Assembly: GCA_035279385.1 (NCBI GenBank)
Contig: DATEHZ010000040.1
Location: forward strand, 1 to 47,298
Source: DATGJX01 sp035279385
GTDB lineage: Bacteria; Vulcanimicrobiota; Vulcanimicrobiia; Vulcanimicrobiales; Vulcanimicrobiaceae
Reading direction: 5' to 3'
DNA length: 47,298 nucleotides
Shown: positions 7,713 to 17,305 of the stretch, piece by piece
How the letters are laid out: each line of letters starts with the position of its first letter
Numbering within the stretch: the first letter of the stretch is position 1
Notes under the pieces: model-generated
Database searches by the model: none
What the model saw: only the letters and a program-made list of their open reading frames with translations
Told to the model about the DNA's origin: nothing
Program-made: the position numbers and the translations under genes

Positions 7713-9557
7713 ATGACCACGGCGCGGCTCGAACGTTATCGGAAGCTCGGTGCCCATCCGGCGCGCATCGGCGATGCGCAGGGCGTCCGGTTTGCGGTAT
7801 GGGCGCCGAACGCGCGCAGCGTCTGCGTCGTCGGCGATTTCAATGGTTGGGACGCGGCCGCGCATCCGCTGCGCTCGAGTGATTCGGGTATCTGGGGAGG
7901 CTTCGTTGCCGGTGCGAAGCCCGGCGATGCCTACAAATACGCCGTGTGGGGCCCGCGCGGCGAGCTCCTTCCATTTAAAGCCGATCCGTTCGCGTTTGCC
8001 GCCGAACTGCGCCCCGCGACCGCATCGGTGGTTTGGGGTCTGCCGGCGCATCGCCGCGAGTCTGCGCGCACCCGCCAAGCACCGCACCGCGAACGGCCGA
8101 TGACGGTATACGAAGTGCATTTGGGATCGTGGAAGCGGCGGCCGGAGTACGGCAACCGGTTCCTCACCTATCGCGAGCTCGCGCAGGCGCTCGTGCCGTA
8201 CGTAAAAGATCTCGGCTTCACCCACATCGAGGTGCTGCCGGTCTCTGAACACCCGTTCGACGGGTCGTGGGGATATCAGCCGATAGGACTCTTTGCGCCG
8301 ACGAGCCGATTCGGCACGCCGGACGATTTCCGGTATTTCGTCGACGCGGTGCACGATGCGGGACTCGAATTGTTCGTCGATTGGGTGGCGGGGCATTTTC
8401 CGAACGACGAACACGGCCTCGCGCGCTTCGACGGAACGCATCTCTACGAGCACGAGGATCCGCGCCAGGGCTGGCATCCCGATTGGAACACGCACATCTT
8501 CAACTTCGGGCGGGACGAAGTCGCCGAGTATCTGATCAGCAACGCGCTCTACTGGCTCGGTGAATACGGCGTGGACGGGTTGCGCGTGGACGCCGTTGCA
8601 TCGATGCTCTATCTCGATTACAGCCGCGCGCCCGGCGAGTGGATTCCCAACCGCCACGGCGGGCGCGAGAATCTCGACGCGATCGCGTTTCTGCAGCGCT
8701 TGAACGAGGCGACCTTCGCCGCGTTTCCCGATTCGACCACGATTGCCGAAGAGTCGACGGCGTGGCCCGGCGTCTCCTCGCCGACCTATGCCGGCGGCCT
8801 GGGCTTCGGCTTCAAGTGGAACATGGGGTGGATGCACGACACGCTCGAGTACATGAAAGCCGATCCGGTCTTCCGCAAATACCGGCACGACCAGCTCACG
8901 TTTTCGCTCGTCTACGCGTTTAGCGAGAACTACGTGCTGCCGCTCTCGCACGACGAGGTCGTGCACGGTAAAGGCTCGATTCTGCAGAAGATGCCCGGCG
9001 ATCGCGGGCAGCAGTTCGCGAACGTCCGGCTGCTCTACGCGTATATGTACGCGCATCCGGGAAAGAAGCTGCTGTTCATGGGCAACGAGTTCGCGCAGGC
9101 GCACGAATGGCGTCACGATTTCAGTTTGGACTGGCATCTTCTGGACGATCCGCTGCACGCGGGCGTGCAAAGGCTGGTGCGCGATCTCAATCGCCTGCAC
9201 GCATCGGTTCCGGCGCTCCACGAACTCGACTCCTCGCCCGATGGGTTCGCGTGGCTCTGTCAGGACCACGACGCGAGCGTCATCGCGCTGCTGCGCCGCG
9301 CGCGCACGAGCGACGAGGTCGTCGTGGCGGTCTGCAACTTCACGCCGGTGGCTCGCGAGCACTACCGCATCGGCGTACCGCCCGCGGCGGCGTATCGTGA
9401 AATTCTCAACAGCGACGCTGCGATCTACGGCGGCGGCAACGCGGGGAATCTGGGACGCGTGCAGGTTGAAGAGGTTCCGCAGCACGGGCGCGCGCAGTCG
9501 ATAGCGATTCGCCTGCCGCCGCTGGGCGTGCTGTATTTCACACCGGAGCGCGCGTGA
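7713..9557 (+). CDS. glgB: 1,4-alpha-glucan branching enzyme GlgB
   Basis: A 614-residue GH13 enzyme that introduces alpha-1,6 branches into glycogen. After a CBM48/E-set domain (VRFAVWAPNARSVCVVGDFNGWD, residues about 25-50) comes the catalytic barrel: YEVHLGSWKR, GYQPIGLFAPTSRFG, then VDGLRVDAV with nucleophile Asp293, IAEEST with acid/base Glu346, and PLSHDEVVHGKGS holding the third acidic residue. It lacks the extra N-terminal module of long enterobacterial forms, which explains its shorter length. Its stop overlaps the glgX start (GTGA), so it heads a tightly coupled glycogen operon. Confidence 0.95.
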   Translation: MTTARLERYRKLGAHPARIGDAQGVRFAVWAPNARSVCVVGDFNGWDAAAHPLRSSDSGIWGGFVAGAKPGDAYKYAVWGPRGELLPFKADPFAFAAELRPATASVVWGLPAHRRESARTRQAPHRERPMTVYEVHLGSWKRRPEYGNRFLTYRELAQALVPYVKDLGFTHIEVLPVSEHPFDGSWGYQPIGLFAPTSRFGTPDDFRYFVDAVHDAGLELFVDWVAGHFPNDEHGLARFDGTHLYEHEDPRQGWHPDWNTHIFNFGRDEVAEYLISNALYWLGEYGVDGLRVDAVASMLYLDYSRAPGEWIPNRHGGRENLDAIAFLQRLNEATFAAFPDSTTIAEESTAWPGVSSPTYAGGLGFGFKWNMGWMHDTLEYMKADPVFRKYRHDQLTFSLVYAFSENYVLPLSHDEVVHGKGSILQKMPGDRGQQFANVRLLYAYMYAHPGKKLLFMGNEFAQAHEWRHDFSLDWHLLDDPLHAGVQRLVRDLNRLHASVPALHELDSSPDGFAWLCQDHDASVIALLRRARTSDEVVVAVCNFTPVAREHYRIGVPPAAAYREILNSDAAIYGGGNAGNLGRVQVEEVPQHGRAQSIAIRLPPLGVLYFTPERA

Positions 9558-11683
9558 GACCGCTCGTACGCGCGGAGGTGCTGCCCGGGCGCCCGTATCC
9601 GCTCGGAGCCACGTGGGACGGAGCGGGCGTGAATTTCGCGATTTTTTCCGAGCATGCCGAGAAGGTCGAACTCTGCATCTTTGATTCGCGCGGACATCGC
9701 GAACTGCGCCGCGTCGTCTTGCCCGAATACACCGATCAGGTGTGGCATTGCTATTTGCCGGAGATCGCGCCGGGCACGCTCTACGGCTACCGCGTGTACG
9801 GACCGTACGAACCCGAGCGCGGCCACCGCTTCAACCACCACAAACTGCTCGTCGATCCATACGCGAAGCGCCTGCACGGGTCGCTTAAATGGACGGATGC
9901 GAACTTCGGCTATCGCATCGGATCGCCGCGCGAAGATCTCTCGTTCGACCGGCGCGATAATTCCGGGGCGGTACCCAAATGCGTCGTCGTGGACACCGCG
10001 TTCACGTGGGGAACGGACCGGCGGCTCTACACGCGCTGGCCCAATACGATCGTCTACGAGCTGCACGTGCGCGGATTCACGATGAAGCATCCGCTCGTCT
10101 CACCGGAACTTCGCGGCACGTTCGCGGGATTATGCGTACCGCAGGTCATCGAGTACCTGGTGAGTTTGGGCATCAGCGCCGTGGAACTCATGCCCGTTCA
10201 GGCTTTCGTCGACGACCGTTATCTGGTCGAGCGGCGGCTGCACAATTATTGGGGCTACAACAGCATCGGCTTTTTTGCGCCGGAACCGCGCTACATGGCG
10301 GGCTCCTCGCTCGGCGAGTTCAAGACGATGGTCAAACGCCTGCACGAAGCCGGGATTGAAGTCTTTCTCGACGTCGTGTACAACCACACGGCCGAGGGCA
10401 ATCAACTCGGACCGACGCTCTCCATGCGCGGCATCGACAACGCCTCGTATTACCGGCTGGCGGACGATCCGCGCTTTTACGTCGACTACACCGGCTGCGG
10501 CAACACGCTCAATCTGAAGCATCCGCGCGTGATGCAGCTGGTGACCGATTCGCTGCGCTACTGGGTCGACGAGATGCACGTCGACGGGTTCCGTTTCGAT
10601 CTCGCTCCCGCGATCGTCCGGCGCGACCGCGACTTCGACTGGTGGTCGAGCGGGTTCATGACGGCGCTGCTTCAAGATCCCGTCCTCTCGCGCGTCAAAC
10701 TGATCGCCGAACCCTGGGACCTCACGCCGGACGGCTATCAACTCGGTCATTTTCCGCCCGGTTGGTCGGAATGGAACGACAAGTACCGCGACACCGTACG
10801 GCGCTTTTGGCAAGGCGCGGACGGCGTGCTTCCGGAGCTCGCGTCGCGGCTCACCGGTTCGAGCGACGTCTTCGATCGCAACGGGCGCCGCCCGCGCGCG
10901 AGCGTCAATTTCGTGGCGGCGCACGACGGCATGACCCTGCACGACGTCGTCAGTTATAACGAAAAACACAACGAAGCCAACGGCGATGAGAACCGCGACG
11001 GGACCCCGCAGAACTACAGCACGAATTGCGGTGTCGAAGGCCCGAGTGAGAACGAGCAGATCTGCAGTTTGCGCGAGCAGCTCAAACGCAACATGCTCGC
11101 CATGCTGTTTCTTTCGCAGGGGACCCCCATGCTGCTCGCCGGAGACGAACTGGGACGCACGCAGCGCGGAAACAATAACGCCTATTGCCAGGACAACGAC
11201 ATCAGCTGGCTTTCGTGGACCGATCTGCACGATCCCGAACTGCCGGACTTCACGCGCGCGCTGATCCGGCTGCGCCGGGATCATCCGGTATTTCGCCGCA
11301 CGCGGTTTTTCGCGGGCGACGTGATCCATCAGCGCGATCTCAAGGACATCAGCTGGATAGCGCCGGACGGAAGCGAGATGGAGATCGCCATGTGGCACGA
11401 GGCGTGGCGCAGGTCGCTGGGCGTGCTGCTCGGCGGCGACACCGGCGATCGGTTCGTGAGTTTGAGCGGCTATCCCGAACTGGACGACACGTTCTTTTTC
11501 ATGCTGAACGCGCACGAGCGCGACGTCGACTTCACGCTTCCGTCCGCAGGACCGAGCAAGCACTGGTCGCTGCTCTTCGAAACGGTTCGCCCGCGCCCGC
11601 TCGCTCCCGCGAGCGCCTTCGAAAACGGCTCGCAGTACGCGCTGCGCGCGCGCAGCGTTGCGCTGCTCGTGGCGCGAACGTGA
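9554..11683 (+). CDS. glgX: glycogen debranching enzyme GlgX
   Basis: A 709-residue GH13 isoamylase-type enzyme that hydrolyses alpha-1,6 branches of trimmed glycogen. The N-terminal CBM48 region (PYPLGATWDGAGVNFAIFSEHA) is typical of GlgX/TreX. The catalytic motifs are HVDGFRFDLA (nucleophile Asp), LIAEPWDLTPDGYQ (acid/base Glu) and NFVAAHDGMTL (third Asp). The segment GVEGPSENEQI and the end-of-barrel motif LLAGDELGRTQRGNNNAYCQDN also match the family. The start is GTG at 9554, overlapping the glgB stop; the malQ start overlaps its own stop in the same way. Confidence 0.95.
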   Translation: MRPLVRAEVLPGRPYPLGATWDGAGVNFAIFSEHAEKVELCIFDSRGHRELRRVVLPEYTDQVWHCYLPEIAPGTLYGYRVYGPYEPERGHRFNHHKLLVDPYAKRLHGSLKWTDANFGYRIGSPREDLSFDRRDNSGAVPKCVVVDTAFTWGTDRRLYTRWPNTIVYELHVRGFTMKHPLVSPELRGTFAGLCVPQVIEYLVSLGISAVELMPVQAFVDDRYLVERRLHNYWGYNSIGFFAPEPRYMAGSSLGEFKTMVKRLHEAGIEVFLDVVYNHTAEGNQLGPTLSMRGIDNASYYRLADDPRFYVDYTGCGNTLNLKHPRVMQLVTDSLRYWVDEMHVDGFRFDLAPAIVRRDRDFDWWSSGFMTALLQDPVLSRVKLIAEPWDLTPDGYQLGHFPPGWSEWNDKYRDTVRRFWQGADGVLPELASRLTGSSDVFDRNGRRPRASVNFVAAHDGMTLHDVVSYNEKHNEANGDENRDGTPQNYSTNCGVEGPSENEQICSLREQLKRNMLAMLFLSQGTPMLLAGDELGRTQRGNNNAYCQDNDISWLSWTDLHDPELPDFTRALIRLRRDHPVFRRTRFFAGDVIHQRDLKDISWIAPDGSEMEIAMWHEAWRRSLGVLLGGDTGDRFVSLSGYPELDDTFFFMLNAHERDVDFTLPSAGPSKHWSLLFETVRPRPLAPASAFENGSQYALRARSVALLVART

Positions 11684-13437
11684 TCGTCGAGGACGGCTAT
11701 ACCGATTTCTACGGCGCGTATCACGCTGCGCCGCCGCAAACCAAACGCGCGATCCTGCGTGCGCTCGGACCGGACGAGCAATCCGGCGGCGCGCTCGAGC
11801 CCGTCTACGTCTTTCGTGCGGGCGAGCCCGCGAACGTTCCGGGCGTCCCGCCCGGCGAACGTTTCCAACCAGGTTACTACGAACACGCCCACGGCGGCGA
11901 GCGGACGACGCTCATCGCGGTCCCGCCGCATGCGTACGTGCCCGAAGAACTCGAACGGCGAGGTCGATGGGGCATCGCCGCGCAGCTCTACTCGCTGCGC
12001 TCGGGTGAGAACTGGGGCATCGGTGATTTCGGCGATCTCGATCGGCTGGTTGGAATCGCGCTCGATGCCGGCGCGGCGTGCGTCGCGCTCAATCCGCTGC
12101 ACGCGCTCCATCTCACGAGCCCCCGCGCGGCGAGTCCGTACTCGCCGAGCAGCCGGTTCTTTCTCAATCCGCTCTACATCGACGTTCCCGCCGCGCGCGC
12201 GACGCTCGGCGCCGGCGATTGGGATCTCGGCGCGAGCGAAATGCTGCTGCGCAGCCTTCGCGAAGCGGATCTGATCGCGTATGAAGCCGTCGCGCAGGTT
12301 AAACTCCGCGCGCTGCGCGAGCTCTACGAGCACCACGACCGACGGGCCGAGACGTTCGAGCGGTTTCGAACGTTCGTGCGCGAGGGCGGCGAGGGGCTGC
12401 AGTATCTCGCGGTCTATCAGGCGCTCGCGAGTTTTTTCAACGCGCGCGATCCTGCGGCGCACGGCTGGTTGCAGTGGCCGGCGCAGTTTCAAAATCCGCA
12501 GTCGGCAGACGTTGCGCAGTTCGCGCGGGCGCATCCCGCCCAGGTGGAATTCTATCAATTCCTGCAATGGCTCGCCGACGAACAGCTCGCACGCGCCGCT
12601 CGCGGGGCGGCGCCGATGACGATCGGACTCTATCGCGATCTGGCGGTCGGCGTGGACGCGGCGAGTGCCGACGTGTGGATGGATCGCGAAGCGTTCTGCG
12701 CGGGGATCTCCGCGGGCGCTCCGCCGGATCCGATGAACGAGCGGGGTCAGAATTGGGGCTTACCGCCGCTCAATCCGCGCGTGCTGCGGCGGCGCGCCTA
12801 TAAACCGTTCGTCGATCTGCTGCGCGCCAACATGCGTTATGCCGGTGCGCTGCGCATCGATCACGTGATGTCGCTGATGCGGCTGTTTTGTATTCCGGAG
12901 GGCATGCCGGCATCCGAAGGGACGTACCTGCGGTATCCGTTCGAGGAGATGCTCGGCGTGCTGGCGCTTGAAAGCCTGCGCAACCGCTGCACGATCGTGG
13001 GCGAGGATTTGGGCACCGTGCCGGACGGTTTTCGCGACCGCATGGCGCGGGCGCGCGTCTTTTCGTGCCGCGTGCTTTACTTCGAAGACGATCCGGCACG
13101 GTATCCGCGCGACGCGGTTGCGAGCACCGGAACGCACGATTTGCCGCCGCTGCGCAAGTATTGGGAACAAAACGGGGTAGTCTGCGAAGGTGCCGACGAT
13201 GACACGGTCTTACGCCTCGTCATTGAAACCTATCGCCGGTTGGGCAGCGGAGCGGCGCTGCTCGTGCTCGCGCAGCTCGAAGATCTGCTGCTCGTGCGCG
13301 AACAGGTCAACACGCCCGGCACCGTCGACGAGCTGCCGAATTGGCAGCAGAAGATTCCCGTCGCCCTCGAGGATCTGCCGCGCGAACGCGGCTTCCGGGC
13401 GGTTGCACGCGCGCTCGACGCCGCGCGCACGGGCTAA
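11680..13437 (+). CDS. malQ: 4-alpha-glucanotransferase (amylomaltase, MalQ)
   Basis: A 585-residue GH77 enzyme that transfers short alpha-1,4-glucan segments, recycling oligosaccharides released during debranching. Recognised by RGRWGIAAQLYSLRSGENWGIGDFGDL, the strand with NPLHALHLTSPRAASPYSPSSRFFLNPLYID, the catalytic region MTIGLYRDLAVGVDAASAD, ALRIDHVMSLMRLFCIPEG, and IVGEDLGTVPDGFRDRM with the acid/base Glu. It is somewhat longer than the 500-residue Thermus type because of an N-terminal domain of about 100 residues. The start is GTG at 11680, overlapping the glgX stop as GTGA; the frame extends upstream only as an antisense-like shadow of glgX. Confidence 0.94.
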   Translation: MIVEDGYTDFYGAYHAAPPQTKRAILRALGPDEQSGGALEPVYVFRAGEPANVPGVPPGERFQPGYYEHAHGGERTTLIAVPPHAYVPEELERRGRWGIAAQLYSLRSGENWGIGDFGDLDRLVGIALDAGAACVALNPLHALHLTSPRAASPYSPSSRFFLNPLYIDVPAARATLGAGDWDLGASEMLLRSLREADLIAYEAVAQVKLRALRELYEHHDRRAETFERFRTFVREGGEGLQYLAVYQALASFFNARDPAAHGWLQWPAQFQNPQSADVAQFARAHPAQVEFYQFLQWLADEQLARAARGAAPMTIGLYRDLAVGVDAASADVWMDREAFCAGISAGAPPDPMNERGQNWGLPPLNPRVLRRRAYKPFVDLLRANMRYAGALRIDHVMSLMRLFCIPEGMPASEGTYLRYPFEEMLGVLALESLRNRCTIVGEDLGTVPDGFRDRMARARVFSCRVLYFEDDPARYPRDAVASTGTHDLPPLRKYWEQNGVVCEGADDDTVLRLVIETYRRLGSGAALLVLAQLEDLLLVREQVNTPGTVDELPNWQQKIPVALEDLPRERGFRAVARALDAARTG

Positions 13438-13440
13438 GGC

Positions 13441-15903
13441 ATGAAAGCCGTCGTGATGGCCGGCGGCGAGGGCTCGCGGCTGCGTCCGCTCACCTCGCGG
13501 CGGCCCAAGCCGCTCGCGCCGGTTGCCAACGAGCCCGTGATGAAGCACATCGTTAATTTGCTGCGCAAGCACGGCATCACGGAGATCGTCGCAACGCTGC
13601 ACTATCTCGCCGACGAGATCGAGAGTACCTTCGGAGACGGCACGGCGCTGGGCGTTTCGATGAATTATTTCGTCGAAGACACGCCGCTGGGTACCGCGGG
13701 TGCGGTGAAGATGGCGCAGGGGCGCCTGCGCGACGACACGTTCATCGTCATCTCCGGCGATGCGATGACCGATCTCGACGTCACCGCGCTGCTGGCGCAT
13801 CACAAAGCGTCGGGCAACGACGCGACGATCGCGCTGCAGCGCGTGCCCAATCCGCTCGAGTTCGGCGTGGTTATTACGGATGAAGACGGGCGCATCGTGC
13901 GCTTTCTCGAGAAGCCGTCTTGGGGCGAGGTCTTTTCCGATACGATCAATACCGGCATCTACGTTCTCGAGCCGTCGATCTTCGACTATATGGAGCCGGG
14001 CCAGACGTACGATTTCTCGAAGGATTTGTTCCCGCGCATGCTGCACGAGGGCAAGCGCATCGGCGGCTACGTCTTCGACGAGTACTGGACCGACATCGGC
14101 AATCTGCAGCAGTATCAGCAGGCGAATTACGACGCGATACGAGGGGGAGTCCACGAAGGCAAAGGCTGCCGCATCGATCCGACGGCACGTCTCATTCCGC
14201 CGGTCGAGCTCGGTGACGGCGTCCAAATCGGGCCCGGTGCGCTGATCGAGGGCCCGAGCGCGATCGGCAGCGGGACGATCGTTGCCGGCGGCGCGCGCAT
14301 CGAGCGCTGCGTCATTTGGGAAGACGTGTACGTCGGCAGCGAAGCGGAGCTCACCGGGTGCACCATTGCCAATCACACGATTCTCAAAGATCGCGTGTGC
14401 GTCGCCGAAGGCACGGTCATCGGCGAACGCTGCGTGCTCGGCAGCGGCGCCGCCGTACGCGCGAATTTGAAGATTTGGCCGGACAAAGCGGTGAGTTCGG
14501 GCGCGATCGTCTCGATGTCGCTCATCTACGGCATCAAATGGCCGGGTTCGCTGTTCGGCGGCATCGGCATTACCGGTCTTCCGAACATCGAGATTACGCC
14601 GGAATACGCGCTCAAACTCGGACAGGCGTTCGGAACCTATCTGCGCCCGGGTCAAGCGGTCATGACCAGCCGGGACACGCACCGCGTGAGCCGCGTGATG
14701 AACCGCTGCATCATCTCGGGACTGATGAGCGTGGGGATCAACGTGCAAGATCTGCGTGCGTATCCGCTGCCGCTCTCGCGCTTCGCCACGCGTGTGAGCG
14801 GCGACGGCTGCGTGCACGTGCGCATCTGCCCGACCGATCCGAACGCGGTGCTCTTCGAGTTCCTCGACGGGAACGGCATCAACATCGACAAAGCCTCCGA
14901 GCGGAAAGTCGAGAACCTGTTTTTCCGCGAAGACTTCCGGCGCACGAGCATGGACGAGGTCGGACTGCTCGACTTTCCATCCCGCTCGCTCGAGCGGTAT
15001 ACCAGCGCCTTCATGGACGCGCTTGGGTCGAAAGCGCTCAAGAACGCCGGCTTCCGGGTCGCGATCGATTATGTCTACGGCAACGTCGCCGGCGTTTTGC
15101 CGCGCATTCTGAGCGGCCTGGCGGTCGACATGATCGCGCTCAACGCGTATTTCGATCCCAGCCGCGTTCCCGATCGCAACGAGACGCGCGAACTGCATTT
15201 GGAGCAATTGCGCGACATCGTGCTCACGCTCAAGAACGATCTCGGGATCCTGGTCGACCACGACGGAGAGACGTTCGCGCTGGTCGACGAAAAAGGGCGC
15301 ATCATCGAAGGCTACGAGCTGCTCGCGCTGCTCGCGCTGCTGGTTGTGCGCTCGTATCCGAGTGCGCGCATCGCGGTGCCCGTGACGGCGCCGCGCGCCA
15401 TAGAAGCCATCGCGAGCGAGCACGGCGCCTCGGTGATACGCGCGCGCAGCGATCGGCGCTCGTTGATGGCGCTCGCGCAGGCGCAGGGCTCCTCCCTCGC
15501 GTTTGCCGGCGGCGCGTCGTACGAAGTGATATTTCCCGAAATGCATCCCGCGTTCGACGCGCTGTACGCGGTTGCGAAAGTGTTGGAACTGCTCGCGCAG
15601 CAGGGCTGCCGCCTGAGCGAACTGGTCGACATGCTGCCTAAATGGAACATGGCCGAGCGCAGCGTCTCGTGCCCATGGGAGATGAAGGGGCGTATCATGC
15701 GCACGCTCATCCGCGAGCAGCGCAACAACCCGATCGAGATGCTCGACGGACTACGCGTGATGCGCGACGACGGATGGGTGCTGATCCTGCCGGACGCATC
15801 CGAGCCGGCCTTCAAAGTGCTGGCCGAGAGCAGTTCGCCGGAAGAAGCGGTGCGTTACGTCGACGCGATGTCCGAACGCATCGAGGAACTCGTCAACGCG
15901 TGA
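13441..15903 (+). CDS. sugar-1-phosphate nucleotidyltransferase fused to a degenerate phosphomannomutase domain
   Basis: 820 residues in three parts: a nucleotidyltransferase (1-235; signature KAVVMAGGEGSRLRPLTSRRPKPLAPV), left-handed hexapeptide repeats (about 240-360), and a phosphohexomutase-like region (about 380-820). The enzyme family makes NDP-sugars such as GDP-mannose or ADP/UDP-glucose. The mutase part lacks normal active-site loops: where TASHNP should carry the phosphoserine it has ICPTDPNAV, the metal loop DGDxDR is DHDGETF, and the sugar-binding GEMSGH is GGASYEV. Cyanobacterial fusions of the same order share this degeneration, so the C-terminal region is probably structural or regulatory. 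It starts three bases after malQ, implying a role in alpha-glucan or cell-surface sugar supply. Confidence 0.85.
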   Translation: MKAVVMAGGEGSRLRPLTSRRPKPLAPVANEPVMKHIVNLLRKHGITEIVATLHYLADEIESTFGDGTALGVSMNYFVEDTPLGTAGAVKMAQGRLRDDTFIVISGDAMTDLDVTALLAHHKASGNDATIALQRVPNPLEFGVVITDEDGRIVRFLEKPSWGEVFSDTINTGIYVLEPSIFDYMEPGQTYDFSKDLFPRMLHEGKRIGGYVFDEYWTDIGNLQQYQQANYDAIRGGVHEGKGCRIDPTARLIPPVELGDGVQIGPGALIEGPSAIGSGTIVAGGARIERCVIWEDVYVGSEAELTGCTIANHTILKDRVCVAEGTVIGERCVLGSGAAVRANLKIWPDKAVSSGAIVSMSLIYGIKWPGSLFGGIGITGLPNIEITPEYALKLGQAFGTYLRPGQAVMTSRDTHRVSRVMNRCIISGLMSVGINVQDLRAYPLPLSRFATRVSGDGCVHVRICPTDPNAVLFEFLDGNGINIDKASERKVENLFFREDFRRTSMDEVGLLDFPSRSLERYTSAFMDALGSKALKNAGFRVAIDYVYGNVAGVLPRILSGLAVDMIALNAYFDPSRVPDRNETRELHLEQLRDIVLTLKNDLGILVDHDGETFALVDEKGRIIEGYELLALLALLVVRSYPSARIAVPVTAPRAIEAIASEHGASVIRARSDRRSLMALAQAQGSSLAFAGGASYEVIFPEMHPAFDALYAVAKVLELLAQQGCRLSELVDMLPKWNMAERSVSCPWEMKGRIMRTLIREQRNNPIEMLDGLRVMRDDGWVLILPDASEPAFKVLAESSSPEEAVRYVDAMSERIEELVNA

Positions 15904-17152
15904 GATAGCCGAGTTTCGTGTCGAGCAGATCGAGTACCGCGGGCCAGGTGAAGCGTTTCGCGGTTTCGCGCGCGCGCTCGCGTATCGCGCGCGCGAGCGC
16001 CGCGTCTTCGAAGAGGCGGCGCAGGTAGGTTGCGAGTTCGAGCGGATCGTCGGTGTCGCAGACGATCGCGTTTTCGAACGGCTCGGCGTAGTCTTCGCCG
16101 GTGGAACCGCAGACCGGAGTGCCGCCGCTCGCCATCACTTCCAGGCCGACCAGCCCGAAGGGCTCCTTACCGCTGTTTGCGAGCGTCGCTTCGGCCGCAC
16201 CGTAGAGCGCGTACAGCGTTTGGTCGGGAAGAAAACTGCGCAGATTGACGACGTCCGATTGCTGCGTGCGAAGCGCCGCGGCGAGCTGTGCGGGCGTGCT
16301 CTCCGCAAGCGTGAGATCTTGCACGCTCAGGCCGCGCTCTCGCGCGCGTGCGAGCACCGCGTTGCCGTACGGCTCTTTTCCGCCGCGTACGATTAACTGC
16401 ACGGGCACGCGGCGGTCGTGGAGATCGGCGACGGCGTCGATGGCCTGCATCCAGCGCTTGTCGGGATCGTACCGTCCTACCTTGAGCAGCGCGTTGCGAT
16501 CGCTCAGGGCCGCACGCAGCACGTCGATTGCGTCCGTATCCGTCTCGAGCAGCTGCGGCGGTATGCCGTTGGGAATCACCAGCGACTGCACGTCCACGCG
16601 CGAGAGTTCGAACTTCATGTACTTGCTGACCGCCGTGATCTGCACGGCGCGCTGCAGCATCGCCCAATCGATCGTTTCGAACCCGTAGGTGTTGTTGGCG
16701 TTCCAGGTGAGGACCGCGCTTTGCCGCAATCCCCTGCGGCGCAGCAGCGCATCGAGTTCGATCGCCGCCGGCGCCGCTTGCCAATCCTCCGCGAACACGA
16801 TCGTGTGCTCGCCGCGCTCGGCGGCGGGCTGCACGATCTCCGAGGCGACGGCGGCCGGCACGCTGCGCGTATAGTCGTCGATCTTGGCGCGTTCGTTTTC
16901 GTAGACGCCGCCGGGACTCGAGCGTGAGATCCATTGGCACCAGCGGCGCAGGCGTACGTTTTTGGTAAAGTTTTCGCTTCCCGGTTTGGACGGATCGCCG
17001 ATGAAAAACACATCGGTCTCTATCCCCGCGCTGCCGAGCGCGCGCGAGAGTTCGGTCACGCGTACGCCCAAACCGCCCACGAGCGAATAGCGATCGGGCC
17101 CTTCGAACGCGAGAACGACGGCCCGTTTCGGCAGGTGCGTGTAGCGGCTCAC
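15893..17152 (-). CDS. GT-B glycosyltransferase, glycogen-synthase-like (GT4/GT5)
   Basis: About 419 residues. The N-terminal half has the GlgA-type glycine motif VGGLGVRVTELSRAL, and the C-terminal half has LLKVGRYDPDKRW (donor site) and EPFGLVGLEVMASGG, the E-x7-E motif of retaining GT-B enzymes. It resembles glycogen or starch synthases in layout but is shorter. The window has branching, debranching and amylomaltase genes but no ordinary glgA or glgC, so this gene is a reasonable candidate for the chain-elongating step, by inference only. GTG at 17152 was chosen because the first strand KRAVVLAFEGPDRYS follows at once; upstream sequence in the frame is antisense to the cyclase. It converges on and overlaps the fusion gene by 11 bases. 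Confidence 0.78.
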   Translation of the reverse strand: MSRYTHLPKRAVVLAFEGPDRYSLVGGLGVRVTELSRALGSAGIETDVFFIGDPSKPGSENFTKNVRLRRWCQWISRSSPGGVYENERAKIDDYTRSVPAAVASEIVQPAAERGEHTIVFAEDWQAAPAAIELDALLRRRGLRQSAVLTWNANNTYGFETIDWAMLQRAVQITAVSKYMKFELSRVDVQSLVIPNGIPPQLLETDTDAIDVLRAALSDRNALLKVGRYDPDKRWMQAIDAVADLHDRRVPVQLIVRGGKEPYGNAVLARARERGLSVQDLTLAESTPAQLAAALRTQQSDVVNLRSFLPDQTLYALYGAAEATLANSGKEPFGLVGLEVMASGGTPVCGSTGEDYAEPFENAIVCDTDDPLELATYLRRLFEDAALARAIRERARETAKRFTWPAVLDLLDTKLGYLTR

Positions 17153-17210
17153 CAGCCGCCCATTACCGCCGCAAAGCTGCGCTCCCTGGCGTCCGTGCGG
17201 CAGGCTGGGA

Positions 17211-17305
17211 CGTTTGGAGCATGGGTGAGCATGCTGCCGGCTGCCGATATTCCGTAATAGGACGCTCAGGTGCTTCTTCTCAGCTCGGAGCATATGCTCC
17301 AAACG
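17211..17305. promoter_or_regulatory. palindrome cluster (GGAGCAT half-sites) between glycosyltransferase and diguanylate cyclase genes
   Basis: A 12-bp perfect inverted repeat, CGTTTGGAGCAT (17211-17222) and ATGCTCCAAACG (17294-17305), brackets the divergent promoter zone. The right arm is also part of the perfect 14-bp palindrome GGAGCATATGCTCC (17287-17300), and a third palindrome, AGCATGCT, lies at 17228-17235. Repeated GAGCAT half-sites on helix-related positions look like operators for a dimeric regulator able to loop DNA. The right element overlaps the first codons of the cyclase gene if translation begins at GTG 17270. Confidence 0.6.

Noticed and set aside
7656..9485. N-terminal extension of the carboxyltransferase frame by over 600 codons
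   Set aside because: The extension is antisense to glgB and not protein-like; ATG 7655 gives the normal family length.
13210..15546. 778-codon minus-strand frame across malQ and the fusion gene
   Set aside because: Antisense shadow with low-complexity Arg/Ala/Val composition.
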